Shown here in pieces: positions 43,690-55,635 of a DNA stretch of 64,000 bases. The stretch is from the NCBI GenBank assembly GCA_014526335.1, contig JACTAT010000016.1:4606649-4670648 (forward strand), written 5' to 3'. The notes beneath the pieces were generated by a model. The model was not told the origin of the DNA. It was given only the letters and a program-made list of their open reading frames with translations, and made no database searches. Source of the DNA: Chrysaora quinquecirrha. Lineage: Eukaryota > Cnidaria > Scyphozoa > Semaeostomeae > Pelagiidae. Both the position numbers and the translations under genes were made by a program. The first letter of the stretch is position 1. Each line of letters begins with the position of its first letter.

Positions 43690-44269
43690 CAGGGTGTTCC
43701 AAAAAAGGAACCCGGTAAAGAAACCTTCGTACCAAAATCAAAAATTTTATTTTTGAGCATACATTTGGGGCTCATGTTTTTGAAAAAATAAGAATTGTGC
43801 TGACATCACTTTTCAATTCTATGCTTTACTTCATGAATAACATTAGAAAGAAACAAAATTTTTGACTTGACATTTTATTTAGTCAATACAAAGAACAGCC
43901 AAATTTGTACTTCAAAAAACACAACTCGCAATAAAAAGATGTTTTAATTAATTTTGTCTAAATCAATCATTTTTCAAACCCTTGGCCTGGAGTAACCAAT
44001 GGTTGTATCAATAAACCCTTGCTGTAACTTATCCCAGCATCAGAAAATCTTCAATTGCATAAAATGTGCATAAAGTTTTAGCACATGCTTTATTGATCAA
44101 GGAAATTAATTACAGCATATTTTTGTGAAGATGAAATATGAAAACTTATCGTTTTACTCATTAGAGTGTTTGTACGCAGTAAGTGTTATGACAATATTTT
44201 ATTGGCCTTGAAGCTATGGTTCGCAAATAAAGACAATTTCTAAAGCGGGTTCCTTTTTTGAACACCCTG
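43690..44269. mobile_element. mariner-type MITE (TA-CAGGGTGTTCC)
   Basis: The left terminus CAGGGTGTTCCAAAAAAGG and the inverted right terminus CAGGGTGTTCAAAAAAGGAA are flanked by TA on each side. The TIR is about 28 bp. A start of CAGGGTGT(T/C)CC is characteristic of mariner-family ends. No transposase remains in the 580 bp. Confidence 0.75.
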
Positions 44270-44271
44270 TA

Positions 44272-44882
44272 GTAATTATCTGGGTGAAATATTTCACTGC
44301 ACTAGCGCTTATACAGTTGATTGCATGGGCGTGTTCATATTTTACAAGGGCTTTGATATTGAGGAGAGGCTTGGGGTCAAACTTATGTGATGAATTGCTC
44401 GGAGCTTTTAAATACCGTAATCTTTGAATGCTCATACAATCATTAATAATAGCTATAAGACTGTAAAACTCTGCACCTAGATTCTAGTCTAGGCTAAATT
44501 TTAGGCTCAATGCAAACTATAATCTTGGACAAAATATACTGGAATGGTTGGAAGGGAAGAAGATATACCCTTTATATATCATGGTTACCCGTGGCTACCC
44601 GTGGATACCCTTCCTAAATCCATATAAAAAGCATATAGAATCATGGTTACCCGTATGGTTACCCAATGGTTACCACTCCATGCTATGTTTGCATTTAGAA
44701 AACCTTTTGTCAAACATAACAGCTTCATAATATTAAGGGTGTGGCTTTAGGGTGTGTCAGTTTTCAATTTTCAATGGACTTATATGCCCCTTGAACATTG
44801 AAGAAGGGTTTAAGTGAAAAATATATATTTTGTAATATCTTTTTGAAAATTGAAACGTCCTTTCAAAAATATGTTATACAGA
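44272..44882. other. Spacer with short GGTTACCCGT repeats
   Basis: GGTTACCCGT or close variants recur between 44580 and 44670. A solo CTTGGACAAAATATACTGG end at 44522 belongs to the next MITE family. No gene. Confidence 0.5.
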
Positions 44883-45112
44883 CAATCTTGGACAAAATAT
44901 ATTGGAACGGCCAAAATAGTTTCGCTGTTATCCACTGATTCCCCCTTCTCCCCCGTTACAATGTTGTTTCGTACAAAAGTTGCTTTGCTCTACTACCAAC
45001 ACTGTTTTGGGGGTAAAAGGGGGAAGAATTGGAGTTATGGAAGTAGAAAATCAATGGAATAGGCCATATTCCTTGGAAGAAGGCCTTGTTCCAAATATTT
45101 TATCCGAGATTG
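44883..45112. mobile_element. MITE with CAATCTTGGACAAAATAT ends, copy 1
   Basis: Left CAATCTTGGACAAAATATA and right, inverted, CAATCTCGGATAAAATATT. A second member is at 53002-53214. Confidence 0.65.
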
Positions 45113-45416
45113 TAGGTATCAAAAACTCTTTATTTCGCAATTTGGAAAAATTTCTGTAATGGCGGCCGCTTGTAAAACTTGTAGATGGTAGATGGCTCTA
45201 GAAAATAGCGTAATAGACAGATCGGAAAAAAAAATATATTGATTAATGATGTCGACATATTCATGAACTTATAATCAAGCGAATAGAGACAAAAATATTA
45301 AAAGGCAAAATAATTCATTGAAGACTTGACCTTAAATAAAATTTGACAACCAGTTTTCTTGCTTTGCAAATTGATTTGTTATATGAACGCTCGTACAATA
45401 AGGTCAAATATTTCAA

Positions 45417-45422
45417 TTTATT
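45417..45422 (-). promoter_or_regulatory. Poly(A) signal of gene B
   Basis: AATAAA on the minus strand about 27 bases after the TAA stop codon. Confidence 0.5.
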
Positions 45423-45448
45423 AACTAACAGTGGCAACTAGGCAATAT

Positions 45449-45732
45449 TTACTGGCATTCTGCACCGATGTCAACTTTCTTGACTGCGAATGTAACATCA
45501 CCTTGCTTCTTGTTCTCTTTCAATTTGTATCCTTTATATTTCTTATCGTTGTAAGAAATCTCAAGCACTTCTTCGTCAAAGCGGCTTCTCACTCTGAATG
45601 TGTATTCTACACAGACTTTTGATTTTGCTTTAACGGTCAACTCGATGCCAGTCTTGCCAACTCTTGTCAAAGTAAATTGATCCGTCGTGGATCTCTCTTT
45701 TGATACAGAGAAACCAAGATTTCCAAATGCAC
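45449..45732 (-). CDS. Gene B exon 7: C-terminal domain
   Basis: Acceptor ATTATTATTCTAG, phase 1, stop TAA at 45449-45451. Keeps CVEYTFRVRS, FAVKKVD and the terminal AECQ of gene A; two codons shorter. Clearly the same domain, with many amino-acid replacements. Confidence 0.75.
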
Positions 45733-46382
45733 CTAGAATAATAATAATTTCGTTTGAAATAAATTGAATGAAAAGTATGGCGACCAATTAAGCACTGCAA
45801 TTAGACTTACTACCTGAGTCATAGCTAAGATTTAGTGTTTATCAGACCGAGACTAACACCAAACCGAGGTCGCTCAAACTGGGACTCATTGCGAAACTTT
45901 TCTGGGACTACTGGGAACAAAAGGCTAGTGATCATGGAATCGAAGCTGGTTAATTGCGTCCTCACAGCAAAACATACAAGCCCTATCCAGAGAATTCTTC
46001 TTCGGATAGGAGCAAAATTTAGTCGATTTCTGCAAGTCAACCCATCAAATTGCCCATTGAATTAACCCATTGAATAATACACCGTTAACCCATTGAATAA
46101 TACACAAGTTGAAAGAGATTTTTCCCAAATCTTTTTGAGACACTCCTCCTACGTCTGAATAAGTTTCTCTGTCAAAACACTTTAACTGTTCGTTAATTCT
46201 AATTCTAAAGGATAGCCAGTAAAATGGCGAACATTTTCCCGCCAAAAGCGTTATTCATGGAGCTCCTGGGCCCTGCTGCCATTGTTTTGAAAAAAGGTCG
46301 ATTTAGCCCGAGAGCCACGGGTAGCCGCCATTTTTAGAATGGTAGTGCGATACTTTTCGAAGGTTATATATTGATGTATTAC

Positions 46383-46581
46383 CTTTGATGCCACCGCTTC
46401 CAGTTGCAACAATTTTGTCAAATTTGGTCAATACTTTAGATTTTGTTGTTTCTTTGTTCAAAGTGACTTTCTGATCCTCGTCGTTGCCGTTGTCGTATTC
46501 TTCGTGTTCCACTTCAAGATCGTCATCACGCGACAAGGCATCCTTCTTTGTATTGGTAACCTTAGTTGTTATCTTGGAGTC
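46383..46581 (-). CDS. Gene B exon 6: acidic hinge
   Basis: Same length (199 bp), acceptor (TAG) and donor (GTAATAC) as gene A exon 6. A hand alignment shows 20 base differences and 16 residue changes among 66, so most substitutions alter the protein. Confidence 0.75.
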
Positions 46582-46949
46582 CTAGAATGTCAATACAATG
46601 AGTAACTAAGCATATGTATCTATTTTGCATTGTACTATAGGCAGGGGGGTTGGAACACTATTTACGTGGGTTCAGTCAGCGGTGCTATCATTTGATTCAC
46701 TTTCAATATTTTGGGAATTTTCGTAGCCTGATGATCGCTTCCGAGATCTATCAATATGATCGTGATGACGTAAATTAGCTGTTTTTGTTAACTATTGTGT
46801 AAGATGGGTAATTAAAGCTGCTGATATCTTTGTTGCACGTTTTAAATCTGTATCATTTTCCATTATTCAATATGTAGGGGGGCTTTAAGAGCCACGGTAT
46901 TAGTCTGTACTTGTGCGTTCCAATAACTGAACAATGTGTACTAAATACT

Positions 46950-47419
46950 TGGGGGGTAACTTAACAGTTTTGGGGGTACGTGGACGTGCCATTATTTAGG
47001 GGTACCTTTTTTCTGAAAAGTGCGGAATTATCGATATCGTTTTTAGAAGTATGTGCAGAATTATGGGTACCATTTGAGGAAACATGCAGAACTATGGGTA
47101 CTAATCTGGAGAAATTTTGAAGAATTAAGCTTAGCATTTTCCAAATTTGCAGTCCGAACTGATAATTCTTTGGACTATCAGCCCTTTAAACATTTCTTGC
47201 TTTTTATCAGATAATTTTGTTATCTGAAAACGTTCTTTGCGTTGCGGAATATTGGGCATAACATTCATCATGTTTGCGGAATTATGGGTCACAATTTTTA
47301 TAAGCTTTGCGGAATTATGGGTCACAATTTTTGAGACGTGGGCGGAATTATGGGTCCAAATTTTTGACTGAAATGGCACGGCCCCGTCCAAAACTAGGCT
47401 TATATACCCCCTCCCCGAG
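46950..47419. mobile_element. MITE with 10-bp target duplication ACTAAATACT
   Basis: ACTAAATACT lies directly on both sides (46940-46949 and 47420-47429). The termini are G-rich at the left and C-rich at the right (TGGGGGG..CCCTCCCCGAG); subterminal GACGTGCCATT and AATGGCACGG are inverted. A 40-bp motif GCGGAATTATGGGTCACAAT repeats near the right end (47275-47365). No coding sequence. Confidence 0.75.
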
Positions 47420-47440
47420 ACTAAATACTGACATTTTTAA

Positions 47441-48160
47441 TTTATGTATGTATGTATTTATTCTTTAACGTAAATTACAGGACTAAGTTAACAGCTTTTT
47501 CAGCCTGGTTTGCAAATTAAAGATTATAAAAAAGAGAAAAAGAAGATTAATAAAGAGTTATATAATATTTAAAATTATACATATATTTAAAATTGTGGGT
47601 CATGCTATTCTTAAATACTATTTAGTAACTTCATTATTAGATCGTCCAACTGTATTCAAAATTCCAGTAGATACAATGTTCATGAGATGTTCTTTGCATT
47701 TAATTTTGAATACCTCTACAGTCTCGCTCTCACGAATGTCCACTGATAAAGAGTTCCAAATTTTCATACCATAGTACATGAAGGATTTGTGAAGCTGCCT
47801 TGAACTATGCAAAGAGTTATTAGCTGCAAGCCTTGTGTTGTGGCTATACACACTCTTTGCATGAGTAAATAGAGAAGACATGTAAGGTGGTGCCAACCCA
47901 TTCACAATTTGACACATTAATACAGCACATGCAAACTCAATTCTCTGATGTATTGGTAGCCAGTATAATGATGTAAACAACGGTTTGCTGTTGGATTTTT
48001 CTGTTTGTTAAAAAAATAGCACGGGCACACAGCTTCTGAAGTTTTAGTAGAACATTTATTTGACTCATTTTGTATAATAAATAGTCCAGGTGACTATGAA
48101 CAACAGAGTTTGCAATTGGAATGAGGCTCTCGAAAATAGCTTTGCAAAGAAGCTTGAGTG
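47441..48160 (-). mobile_element. LINE 3' fragment, post-RT region
   Basis: The minus strand encodes VVHSHLDYLLYKMSQ, LLKLQKLCARAIF, then after a frame change LYWLPIHQRIEFACAVLM, NGLAPPYMSSLF and GMKIWNSLSVDIR, all typical of the region after the RT in L2-like LINEs. The 3' end (47441-47460) is a (CATA)n tail. It lies where copy B loses similarity with copy A and may mark the deletion that removed exon 5. Confidence 0.75.
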
Positions 48161-49260
48161 GGGACGACGTAGACTATATTATATTCATCGTAGTCTACAC
48201 TCCTCCACACTCCACCACCCCACTCCAACTACGACTCTGAAACTTTCAGTCAAAAATTCGTGCAAATTTTGACGAACCTCCTACTGGTGTAGGGAATAGC
48301 CTAGCTAATTTATCCGACTACTGACCCTAAAACGTTTTCAAATGTGTGTGGCACCAAAAAAGTTAGCAGTACGAAGAAATATGATTGTTCTAATCTTTTC
48401 TGGGTTAAAAATGCATCCATATTCATTAATTCCTCTTCTCGCACGAGAAAAAGTCATGGTATCTGAGCGGCCTAAAAATTGATTTGACTGCAGACCAAAA
48501 AAACTTTTTAAATTCGTACTTTTTCTTCTCGAACATTAAAAACGAAATTACTAGTAGTACTAAAATGGATGTTTTTATTAACTTTAAATATGGGGTTTAT
48601 GTATATATCGGTGTCAGGTTGTCTTATCTGACCCGAAAAAGCTGCTGCGAAGCTGTTCTAAGCTCGGCGGCCATTGGCGAAACATTAAACAGAAAAGGTG
48701 GGAGTAATAGATCAGCCAATCACAGCTTTTGATTTGGGCCATTCTGCATTCTGATTGGATATGCCAAAAAGTTGGCATATCAGCACGACTTTTGGACTAA
48801 AAGATTATGAGTCCCACTCTGAGGAAACAGCTATATGTTGTTGTAGTTGTTAGAAGCTGTTTCCGAAAGTGTGGGAGGAAGGTAATAAGTCTAGGTGTAA
48901 AGCCCTGGCCAAGGATCAAACATTGTTGGTCCAACATTTTAAATTTGGTGTAGAGCAAATGTTTCACCGTTTGGCCACGTCCAAAAAAAACATTGCTTGA
49001 CACTTTCGCGGATCATACTTTTTGTCAGCCGAAAAACGTGCGATCTTGCGGAAACAATCCGAAATAACGTCCTCTGGGTAGCCGATTCAGCCAATGGGTA
49101 GCCGACACAATGCCAATTCAGCTTTTCTTTTTGATTGGTGCATTTCGAGCCGCATCTTGGTATAGATCCTGCCTTAGGTGAATGTTTCGGTCTGCTTCTG
49201 ACGTTCATACTCTGAGGAGTGTTAGACAAAAAAAAAGCTTTTAAGTATGCCCGAAAATGT
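48161..49260. other. Spacer in copy B, no gene
   Basis: Unrelated to the matching interval of copy A. A segment at 49100-49190 resembles 15610-15700 (CAATTCAGCTTT..TTCTGATTGGTGCATTTC..GCCGCA..TTGGT). No exon 5 equivalent. Confidence 0.5.
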
Positions 49261-49274
49261 TTCCGCTGTTTATC

Positions 49275-49380
49275 GCAAACTTGGATAGATATTGCCACAA
49301 GTAGCATACGACAATTGATTGCATTCGAACCTGGACTGCATGGCCAGAAAGCCAGTGACCTTTACACTACTCTCAGGTGC
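49275..49380 (-). mobile_element. tRNA-derived SINE, copy 3 (decayed)
   Basis: The minus strand holds GGCCATGCAGTCCAGGTTCG followed by AATGCAA, matching the B-box half of the SINE at 56497-56600. The A-box half is eroded. Confidence 0.5.
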
Positions 49381-49713
49381 CTTATTGCCGCCCCCTTCCG
49401 TTAATTAATTTTTTGAAAAATTCCAAACCACCCAGCTCTTGTTAGTACCCCCCGGTTATTAAGATTCACATCAATTTTGAAGTCGATGATTTTAACCTAT
49501 TTCACTTTGACCTTCTTTGTATGAAATTTCACTTGTACACTCTATTGATTGATTATCAATATGGATCGCCTTTGCCTATGAGTACTGTAGAACCAGTCGC
49601 ACTGCATTTCTGCAGTTTTCTGACAAACGTTGTAAACAAATTCCGACCCCCCGTCAATAAGATGCTTTCTGGAGTTCCACCCCCGACTATTCCGACCAGA
49701 CCCCCTAGCCATT

Positions 49714-50144
49714 AGGGACGGTGTTTGGGGGGTCTGGAAACCGTAAATCCGCTCAAAATTTGCTCAAAAACCGTAAAACCGTGCGAAATTTCGAACAAAA
49801 CCGTATGACACAATTTTAGTCTCCGTTTTCACAAAAATTGCACAGAGAATCTATTAAAACTGTAGGTTCGTCAACTTTTACTGTTCACTTCACGTTTTTG
49901 AGACGTTTTCCTCCAATAACAATTTTTGTTTTCATTGCGGGCTAACCTGAAGCTTCACTCAGTCGGCATTCAGTACCAAAACGTAAAATCTTAATCAAAA
50001 ACCGGAAAAATTATCCAAAAATGCCGTAAAACCGTTCACCGACGAAATTTTGAAAACCGAAAAACCGCGTAATTTTTGGAGAAACCGAAAATCCGAGCAA
50101 AAATATTGGCAAAACCGTGTAACCGTAAAACCCAAACACCCCTA
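49714..50144. mobile_element. CCGTAAAACCG-rich MITE, copy 2
   Basis: AGGGACGGTGTTTGGGG at the left, CCCAAACACCCCT at the right (inverted). Aligns end to end with 39551-39961. Confidence 0.7.
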
Positions 50145-50229
50145 GTGTCAATGGAGATAATCAACTGCAAAAATCAGATGAATGCTCCATAAACTAGATT
50201 AACTACTGCAGTAAGAAACAGCTATATAC

Positions 50230-50629
50230 CTGTTACTTTTCTTCAGAACACCTTTCATAATCTCAGACAAATAAACATATCCAACCGTATTTTTATCATC
50301 ATCATCTCTGGCCAGTATGAAGTACTGATCTCCTCCCGCACTTTCCAACTGGAAGAGCTTATTGGCACCTTTGTATTCTTTATCAGTAATGAGATATTTG
50401 TTGGTCTTCTCTTTTCCTGTTTTTGGTGAATCAGTTGATACTCGAACATATCTGTTTGTTCTAGGATTGAAAATCAAACAAGATTGTTTGTTTGTATCAA
50501 CTTCTTCTGGGTCGAGCCCAGTTGCTTTTAATTCGGGATCGAACTTCAGTTGTCTCTTCTCAAGACGCTGTTTGTTTCTTCTGAGGCCATAGATCACATC
50601 TCGTTTACTGGGTTTCTTGTCTTCCTTTT
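50230..50629 (-). CDS. Gene B exon 4: basic linker and trefoil repeats 1 to 1.5
   Basis: Acceptor CTGCTTCTAG, donor GTATATAGC, phase 1 to 2. Keeps RRNKQRLEKRQLK, FNPRTNRYVRVSTDSP and YFILARDDDD. Six codons longer at its 3' end (KGVLKKSN) than gene A. Confidence 0.8.
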
Positions 50630-51289
50630 CTAGAAGCAGAGAGCACATAAAAGGAAATATAACATATAGAAAATATATTGCAACAATGGGAGGTATTGGA
50701 TCGGGAACATTGACGAACATTTATGAACATATAATTAGTGTTACATGCAGTTAATGGTTTTGTAGTTCTACACTAATTTTATCTCACAAAATCTGTCACT
50801 GATACATAAACTTGCCTAGACTACAACAGATTTTCAAAACTCGCCATGCGAAATAGAAGACATTACTCGACCCTGTCGTTATTGGAAGAGGTCATAAATG
50901 TTCCCTTTAATCCATCAATGGATGTAAAGCTTTCAATCATGTGAATAACGGAACGAATTTCTCAAGAACTACAGGTAACACCATCTTCAGAAACAACGAA
51001 TAGTACTGATAGTATCGAAACTTATAGCATCGGCCTTTTCATCGACAGGATAGAGAGGTAAAACACTTATAGTCGCGATGGTAATAATGCAGTTTAGGGA
51101 GCCCTGGTTAGCTGTATTTGTGTATTATTGTACTTTTACCCTAATCCCACCGGGCTTTTTTTATCCCAAATAGCCGGGGAGGATGTTTTCCACCCCCCCG
51201 AGAATTTGCTTTCCTTTAGAGTTAGAGCATTGAAACCTGGCACAGGCATGGGCCAATGTATCAGGAGTAACGTTGGTAAATTGGGCGTC
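50630..51289 (-). other. Intron of gene B
   Basis: AT-rich; no recognised element. Confidence 0.45.
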
Positions 51290-51597
51290 TCCCACTTAAA
51301 TTATGACATCATTATGACATCATAATCAAAACATGCTATTGCCGTCGGTCAAAAATCGACTTTTCTTAATGTCAACAAAAATCGAGAATTTTCTTTACAT
51401 TTTGTTGCTAGTAACTATTTTCTATTACCTTGCAAAGAATCAGTCAATTCGATTAGATTTACTAGTAAAAATAGGCATTTATATGTGGTTTTGGCTTGGC
51501 TGATTTCCATAAAAGGCCCAATCATGTGACCTTCTGTTTTCTGATGGAGAATTTTAGGACAACTTGGAGAATTTTAGCCTGGTTTGGAAGCTTACTA

Positions 51598-52698
51598 GAC
51601 AGGGTTTTTTCTGCAAAAATCTAGCAAAGAGGGTAACCTTGAGTTTTTCAATGAAATCTACTAAAAGAAGGTCGAAGAACATGAATCCAAGATGGGCCTT
51701 CAAAAATTTTCTCCGCAAGTAGCCTTAATTAATGCATAATTAGGTCTTATTAAGTCAATCAAAACATTCGCACTTTTTCGAATCTGATTACTGCAATACG
51801 TAGACCTTGACAAGCTGGGTAAAATTGTCTTTGACTGTATTTCAATACGACCTACCATTTTCGAGAGAAAATCGCTTGAAATTATGATGACATCATCACC
51901 ATTATGATCAGTGCAGACCTGGATTCTATTTTTCAGCTTGTATAATTTTATATGTTGGGGTGCAATAGTCACAAAACCACTAATTACGCGATTGATGTAC
52001 GCTAAGACAGCAGAATGATGACGATTGGGTGTGGTTGTGACATCATAAGTAGGCTAATGACGTCATAGGGGCAACTGACGTCGTAATGGTACCAAAATGA
52101 TGCCTAGTCATCCATGAACCAAAAGGCGTTGTGAAGGACTACTCATTTTCGAGATTTGAAGCTTTAATATCAAACCTGCTGGAAATGGCGAGAGGTCAAA
52201 TTTGTTATACAGTATCCATAATGGGATTCCTATTGTTTATGCAGTGAACCCCTTCCTTTGTTTCCCCAAATTTGCGGTGGGGCTTATTATGCTTAATATG
52301 CTGTCATACATACACGTATCGCCTTTTAAGCTGTTTTTTGACGATTTGAGCCTTATTTGTGAAATTACGCGAGTTGACAAAAGCCCATACTGAGCCTTAA
52401 GACGATGACTTCATCATTATTTCAAATGAGTTTTTCTCGAAGCTTGTAGGTTGTATTGAAATACAGTCAAAGACAATTTTACTCAGCCTTACAAGATTTA
52501 CAAGATCTACTTATTGCCATAATTAGATTTCAAAAAGCGAAACATTTTAATCGACTTAATTAGGCATAATTAGGCGTTAATTAAGGGTACTTCCGGCGAA
52601 AATTTTTTAAGGCCAATCTTGGACTCCAAACTTCTTTTAGTAGATTTAAAAACTCTAGGTTACCCTCTTTGCTAGATTGTTGCGGAAAAAACCCTGTC
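51598..52698. mobile_element. TA-flanked element with about 320-bp TIRs (GACAGGGTTTTTTC)
   Basis: Left GACAGGGTTTTTTCTGC and right GCGGAAAAAACCCTGTC are inverted; similarity continues inward past TCTAGCAAAGAGGGTAACCT, CTTTTAGTAGA and TGTATTTCAATAC. TA flanks both ends. Copy A shows the empty site GGAAGCTTAGATCC near 11793. Termini resemble those of 21412-22244 (GACAGGGT). Confidence 0.8.
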
Positions 52699-53001
52699 TA
52701 TTCATCCATCATCCATCATACAACAGAACAATCACAAAAATCTTGAAGGCAGTGGACAACATCCTCTCCGATAGATTGCACGACAGATTCAAGTGATTGC
52801 ACAATTTCATTAAAGCATCCCATCGAATTAGGCCAAAAGTGTTTTGTTAACAAAATGAAAAACTGAATAAGGATACTGTATATTTCATCAAAGATATTTG
52901 TATTTCTCCGTTAGGTCAGAAGATCTTTCGAAATCGCAATCTTTGCGCTAAAAATCAATTTCGCTTAAAATCGCCAATATTATGGTCGGTCCTTGGACCA
53001 A

Positions 53002-53214
53002 CAAACTTGGACATAAATTACTGGACTTTTGATGGACCTTTAAGGCCCCCCTTCCCCTAAGAATAATGTTGTTATTGGCTTTTAATTTGACGCTTGATGC
53101 AGAGGTATTTTCCCTGAAGCCTTACAATGCAACAACATTGGTTGGTGGGGGTGTGGGCAAAATGGAATGTTAACATCATTCACAAACAGTCCGGATATAT
53201 TTTGTCCAAGGTTG
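53002..53214. mobile_element. MITE with CAA(A/C)CTTGGAC ends, copy 2
   Basis: Left CAAACTTGGACATAAATTA, right inverted CAACCTTGGACAAAATATA. Copy A has the uninterrupted sequence near 12100 (TTGTTGGACCCAGATCGG). Confidence 0.65.
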
Positions 53215-53300
53215 CAGGTCGGCTTCACGGTTGAGGTCCGAGGAAGCGCGTTATGGGCCAGGGGAAGAGGTTGATGGTTTATGTATTTTCAACATCTTAC

Positions 53301-53453
53301 CACAATTTTTGCCATCTCGTCCAGTTTCACAAACGCATTCTCCGTTGATTTCGTCATCATCTCCTTTGCTTGCGTCACTGTCTTTTGCATCTTCATTCAT
53401 ACACATTCCTTTAACATTGCAGTCCAGATCAGTGTCACACTGTCCGCCACCAC
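53301..53453 (-). CDS. Gene B exon 3: EGF-like domain
   Basis: Acceptor TTTTGATAG, donor GTAAGATG, phase 1-1, 51 codons. All six cysteines are in EGF order (CDTDLDC, GMC, ECVC, NC) with an acidic loop between cysteines 3 and 4. Confidence 0.8.
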
Positions 53454-54548
53454 CTATCAAAAGAAGGAAGCAAGTCAGTCTTCATAAGTCGTTGTTGTTG
53501 TTGCTATTGTTACTTTATTTTGAATAGGCTGTTATACTCACTCCACGGAGTATACAGGGGGCTATTATAGGAGGTTCAGAAGCCGCAAAACCGCAAAAAA
53601 TATCAGCTTGAAGCCGAAATCCGTCGTCAAATAAATGACAAAGCTGCTGCCAATTAACACCACTTGTGGATATAATACTGACTATGATAATACTCGATGA
53701 TAATATGATAATGCATAATACTCTAATACATAATTCTGAATTACTCAACGAACTCTCAGGTCAATACAATGACACGCTGGAAATAAAATCTACATTTTTT
53801 TATATTTGATCAAAGTCAACTATTTACAATATTCTTGTACTTGTAATGAATGAATTACTTAACTTACCGCAAGAGCTCTATTATGCCTCATCTCTCTATT
53901 TAGCCCCCGTTTCTATTAAGACCCCTTTTCAAGTGAAAATTAGAAAAATAAAATTAAAAAAAAATTTAACCCCACCCCCTTTATTCAGTCTCCTCTTATT
54001 TTCTTGTCTTTTGTGAAGGTGAAGGTGAAATGATGTTATAGCGCCAGTCGCTAGGATCTCAGTAGTAGGTTAACTAATCGAGACCTCAACCCTGGCTGTG
54101 ACACTACCGTGGCTAGGCTCGAAACCTGACCACAATGAGCTTTTGACACCTGCATTACACCCGAGTCAACTGCATTACACCACGACACCACAGCACCTTT
54201 GTTGTTTTTTTCGATTTGCACTTATAAGCAGAGTGGTCCAGCCCGGTCAGGCGATAGGAATTGTTTTCAGGAAAACATGGGTGAGGGTAAATAATACAGG
54301 GAAACTCTGCTAACCGGGCAGGAAATCTGTATATCAAAGCGACTTGAAAAATCAGTTTGCCTACCTGAGCCTTCTCGGCTACCCGGACTGGCTCTCCTTC
54401 ATGAAATGAGGCCCCTTAGTTGTGCGGTTTCCTGTAAAATATCTTTCATAGAACGGGGATTTAGTCTTGAAAAAATCTTGTAAATTTCAATACTAAGATT
54501 TTTAGACGGTCTATCCTCTTAGTTAATTAGCCAGCTAAAGAAAGTACC
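53454..54548 (-). other. Intron of gene B, no element recognised
   Basis: Partly similar to 12350-13140 of copy A (GAATGAATTACTTAACTTACC at 13004 and 53848). Confidence 0.5.
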
Positions 54549-55019
54549 CAGAGGCAGACTGGCAGTGAATTTCAAGGGTTGCTATTTCCAGTAAAAGGGG
54601 GCTGTTTTTACTATAGTGATTATTCTTGTCAGTTGCTTCCAGCGAGCTCTTCTGTAAAAAATCAATTCGAGGCAAGGGCTACTGTTTATGTAAAATGCTT
54701 CTTTTTTTATTTGCGATATTTCGCTGGCGAAATTACCCCCCTTTATACATATTTTCGCATTTCTAGATTTTCCTTGCTTCCATATTATTGTGCGCATATG
54801 CTGATTTTTTTTACTTCTTTCCAAATATCTGCATTGAGAAACAATTTCTGTTATTTCAACCTGTTCTCATACTGAGCGAAGCCAATCAAAATCTCTTCGA
54901 AATCCCAAGAAATCGAAGAGATTTGCTCAAGAAACAACAGAAACAGTTTTTTAAAGACTCTATATACAAGAAGGCCCGGGTTGCAATCGCAACCTAACAT
55001 CCCTGCCAGTCTGCCCCTG
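54549..55019. mobile_element. hAT-type MITE (CAGAGGCAGACTGGCAG)
   Basis: The left end CAGAGGCAGACTGGCAG and inverted right end CAGGGGCAGACTGGCAG differ at one base. AAAGTACC precedes and AAAGTAAC follows: an 8-bp target duplication with one mismatch, the hAT signature. No transposase. Confidence 0.85.
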
Positions 55020-55389
55020 AAAGTAACTGTTCATATGGATGGACAGTAGGTGTTTCTTGCGCATTTTATGCTGTCCTTACATAGTATTTCCAACCTGATA
55101 TTACACGCGTTGGACAGCAATTGAAAATGACTTCGCACCAATGGTTTACCTCAAACCCAAAACCATCCAAAAAACAGAAGTAAGGTGTTGCTGTTCGGTA
55201 AAACTCATCTGAAGAGCTGAGTTAAAGAGAAACACGACTCCTTCATCTATTGCATACATGGACAGCATATCACTTAGCTGCTGCCATTCCCGCTCCGCTA
55301 GGCGAACTTATACATATTTTCAGCCTGTCTCTTTATCCAGTTCAGCAGAAAATTTGGCAAAGTTTGAGATAAAGAGCAGGTTTTCCTCC

Positions 55390-55560
55390 ACGGGAAATCG
55401 AAAATGGTTCGAGACAGCGAATGTTCGAGATAACGGGGTTCGAGATAGCGGATGATTTTTCTATACAAACCCTTATACCAAAACGAGGGGAAATGGAAAA
55501 TCGTTCGAGATAGTGAATGTTCGAAATAGCGGGCAGTCGAGATAGCAGATGTCAACTTTA
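55390..55560. repeat. TTCGAGATAGCGG repeats (pogo/Tigger-like end)
   Basis: TTCGAGATA(A/G)CGG and variants occur six times between 55407 and 55547, ending TCAACTTTACTATA. Such TTCGA-type subterminal repeats are known from pogo/Tigger element ends; a matching left end was not found. Confidence 0.45.
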
Positions 55561-55635
55561 CTATAAATCACTGTAATTTTTAGCTGAAGGGATTTTGTGT
55601 AGAAGTAATTCAATATGAAATATTTGAAAAAAAAG

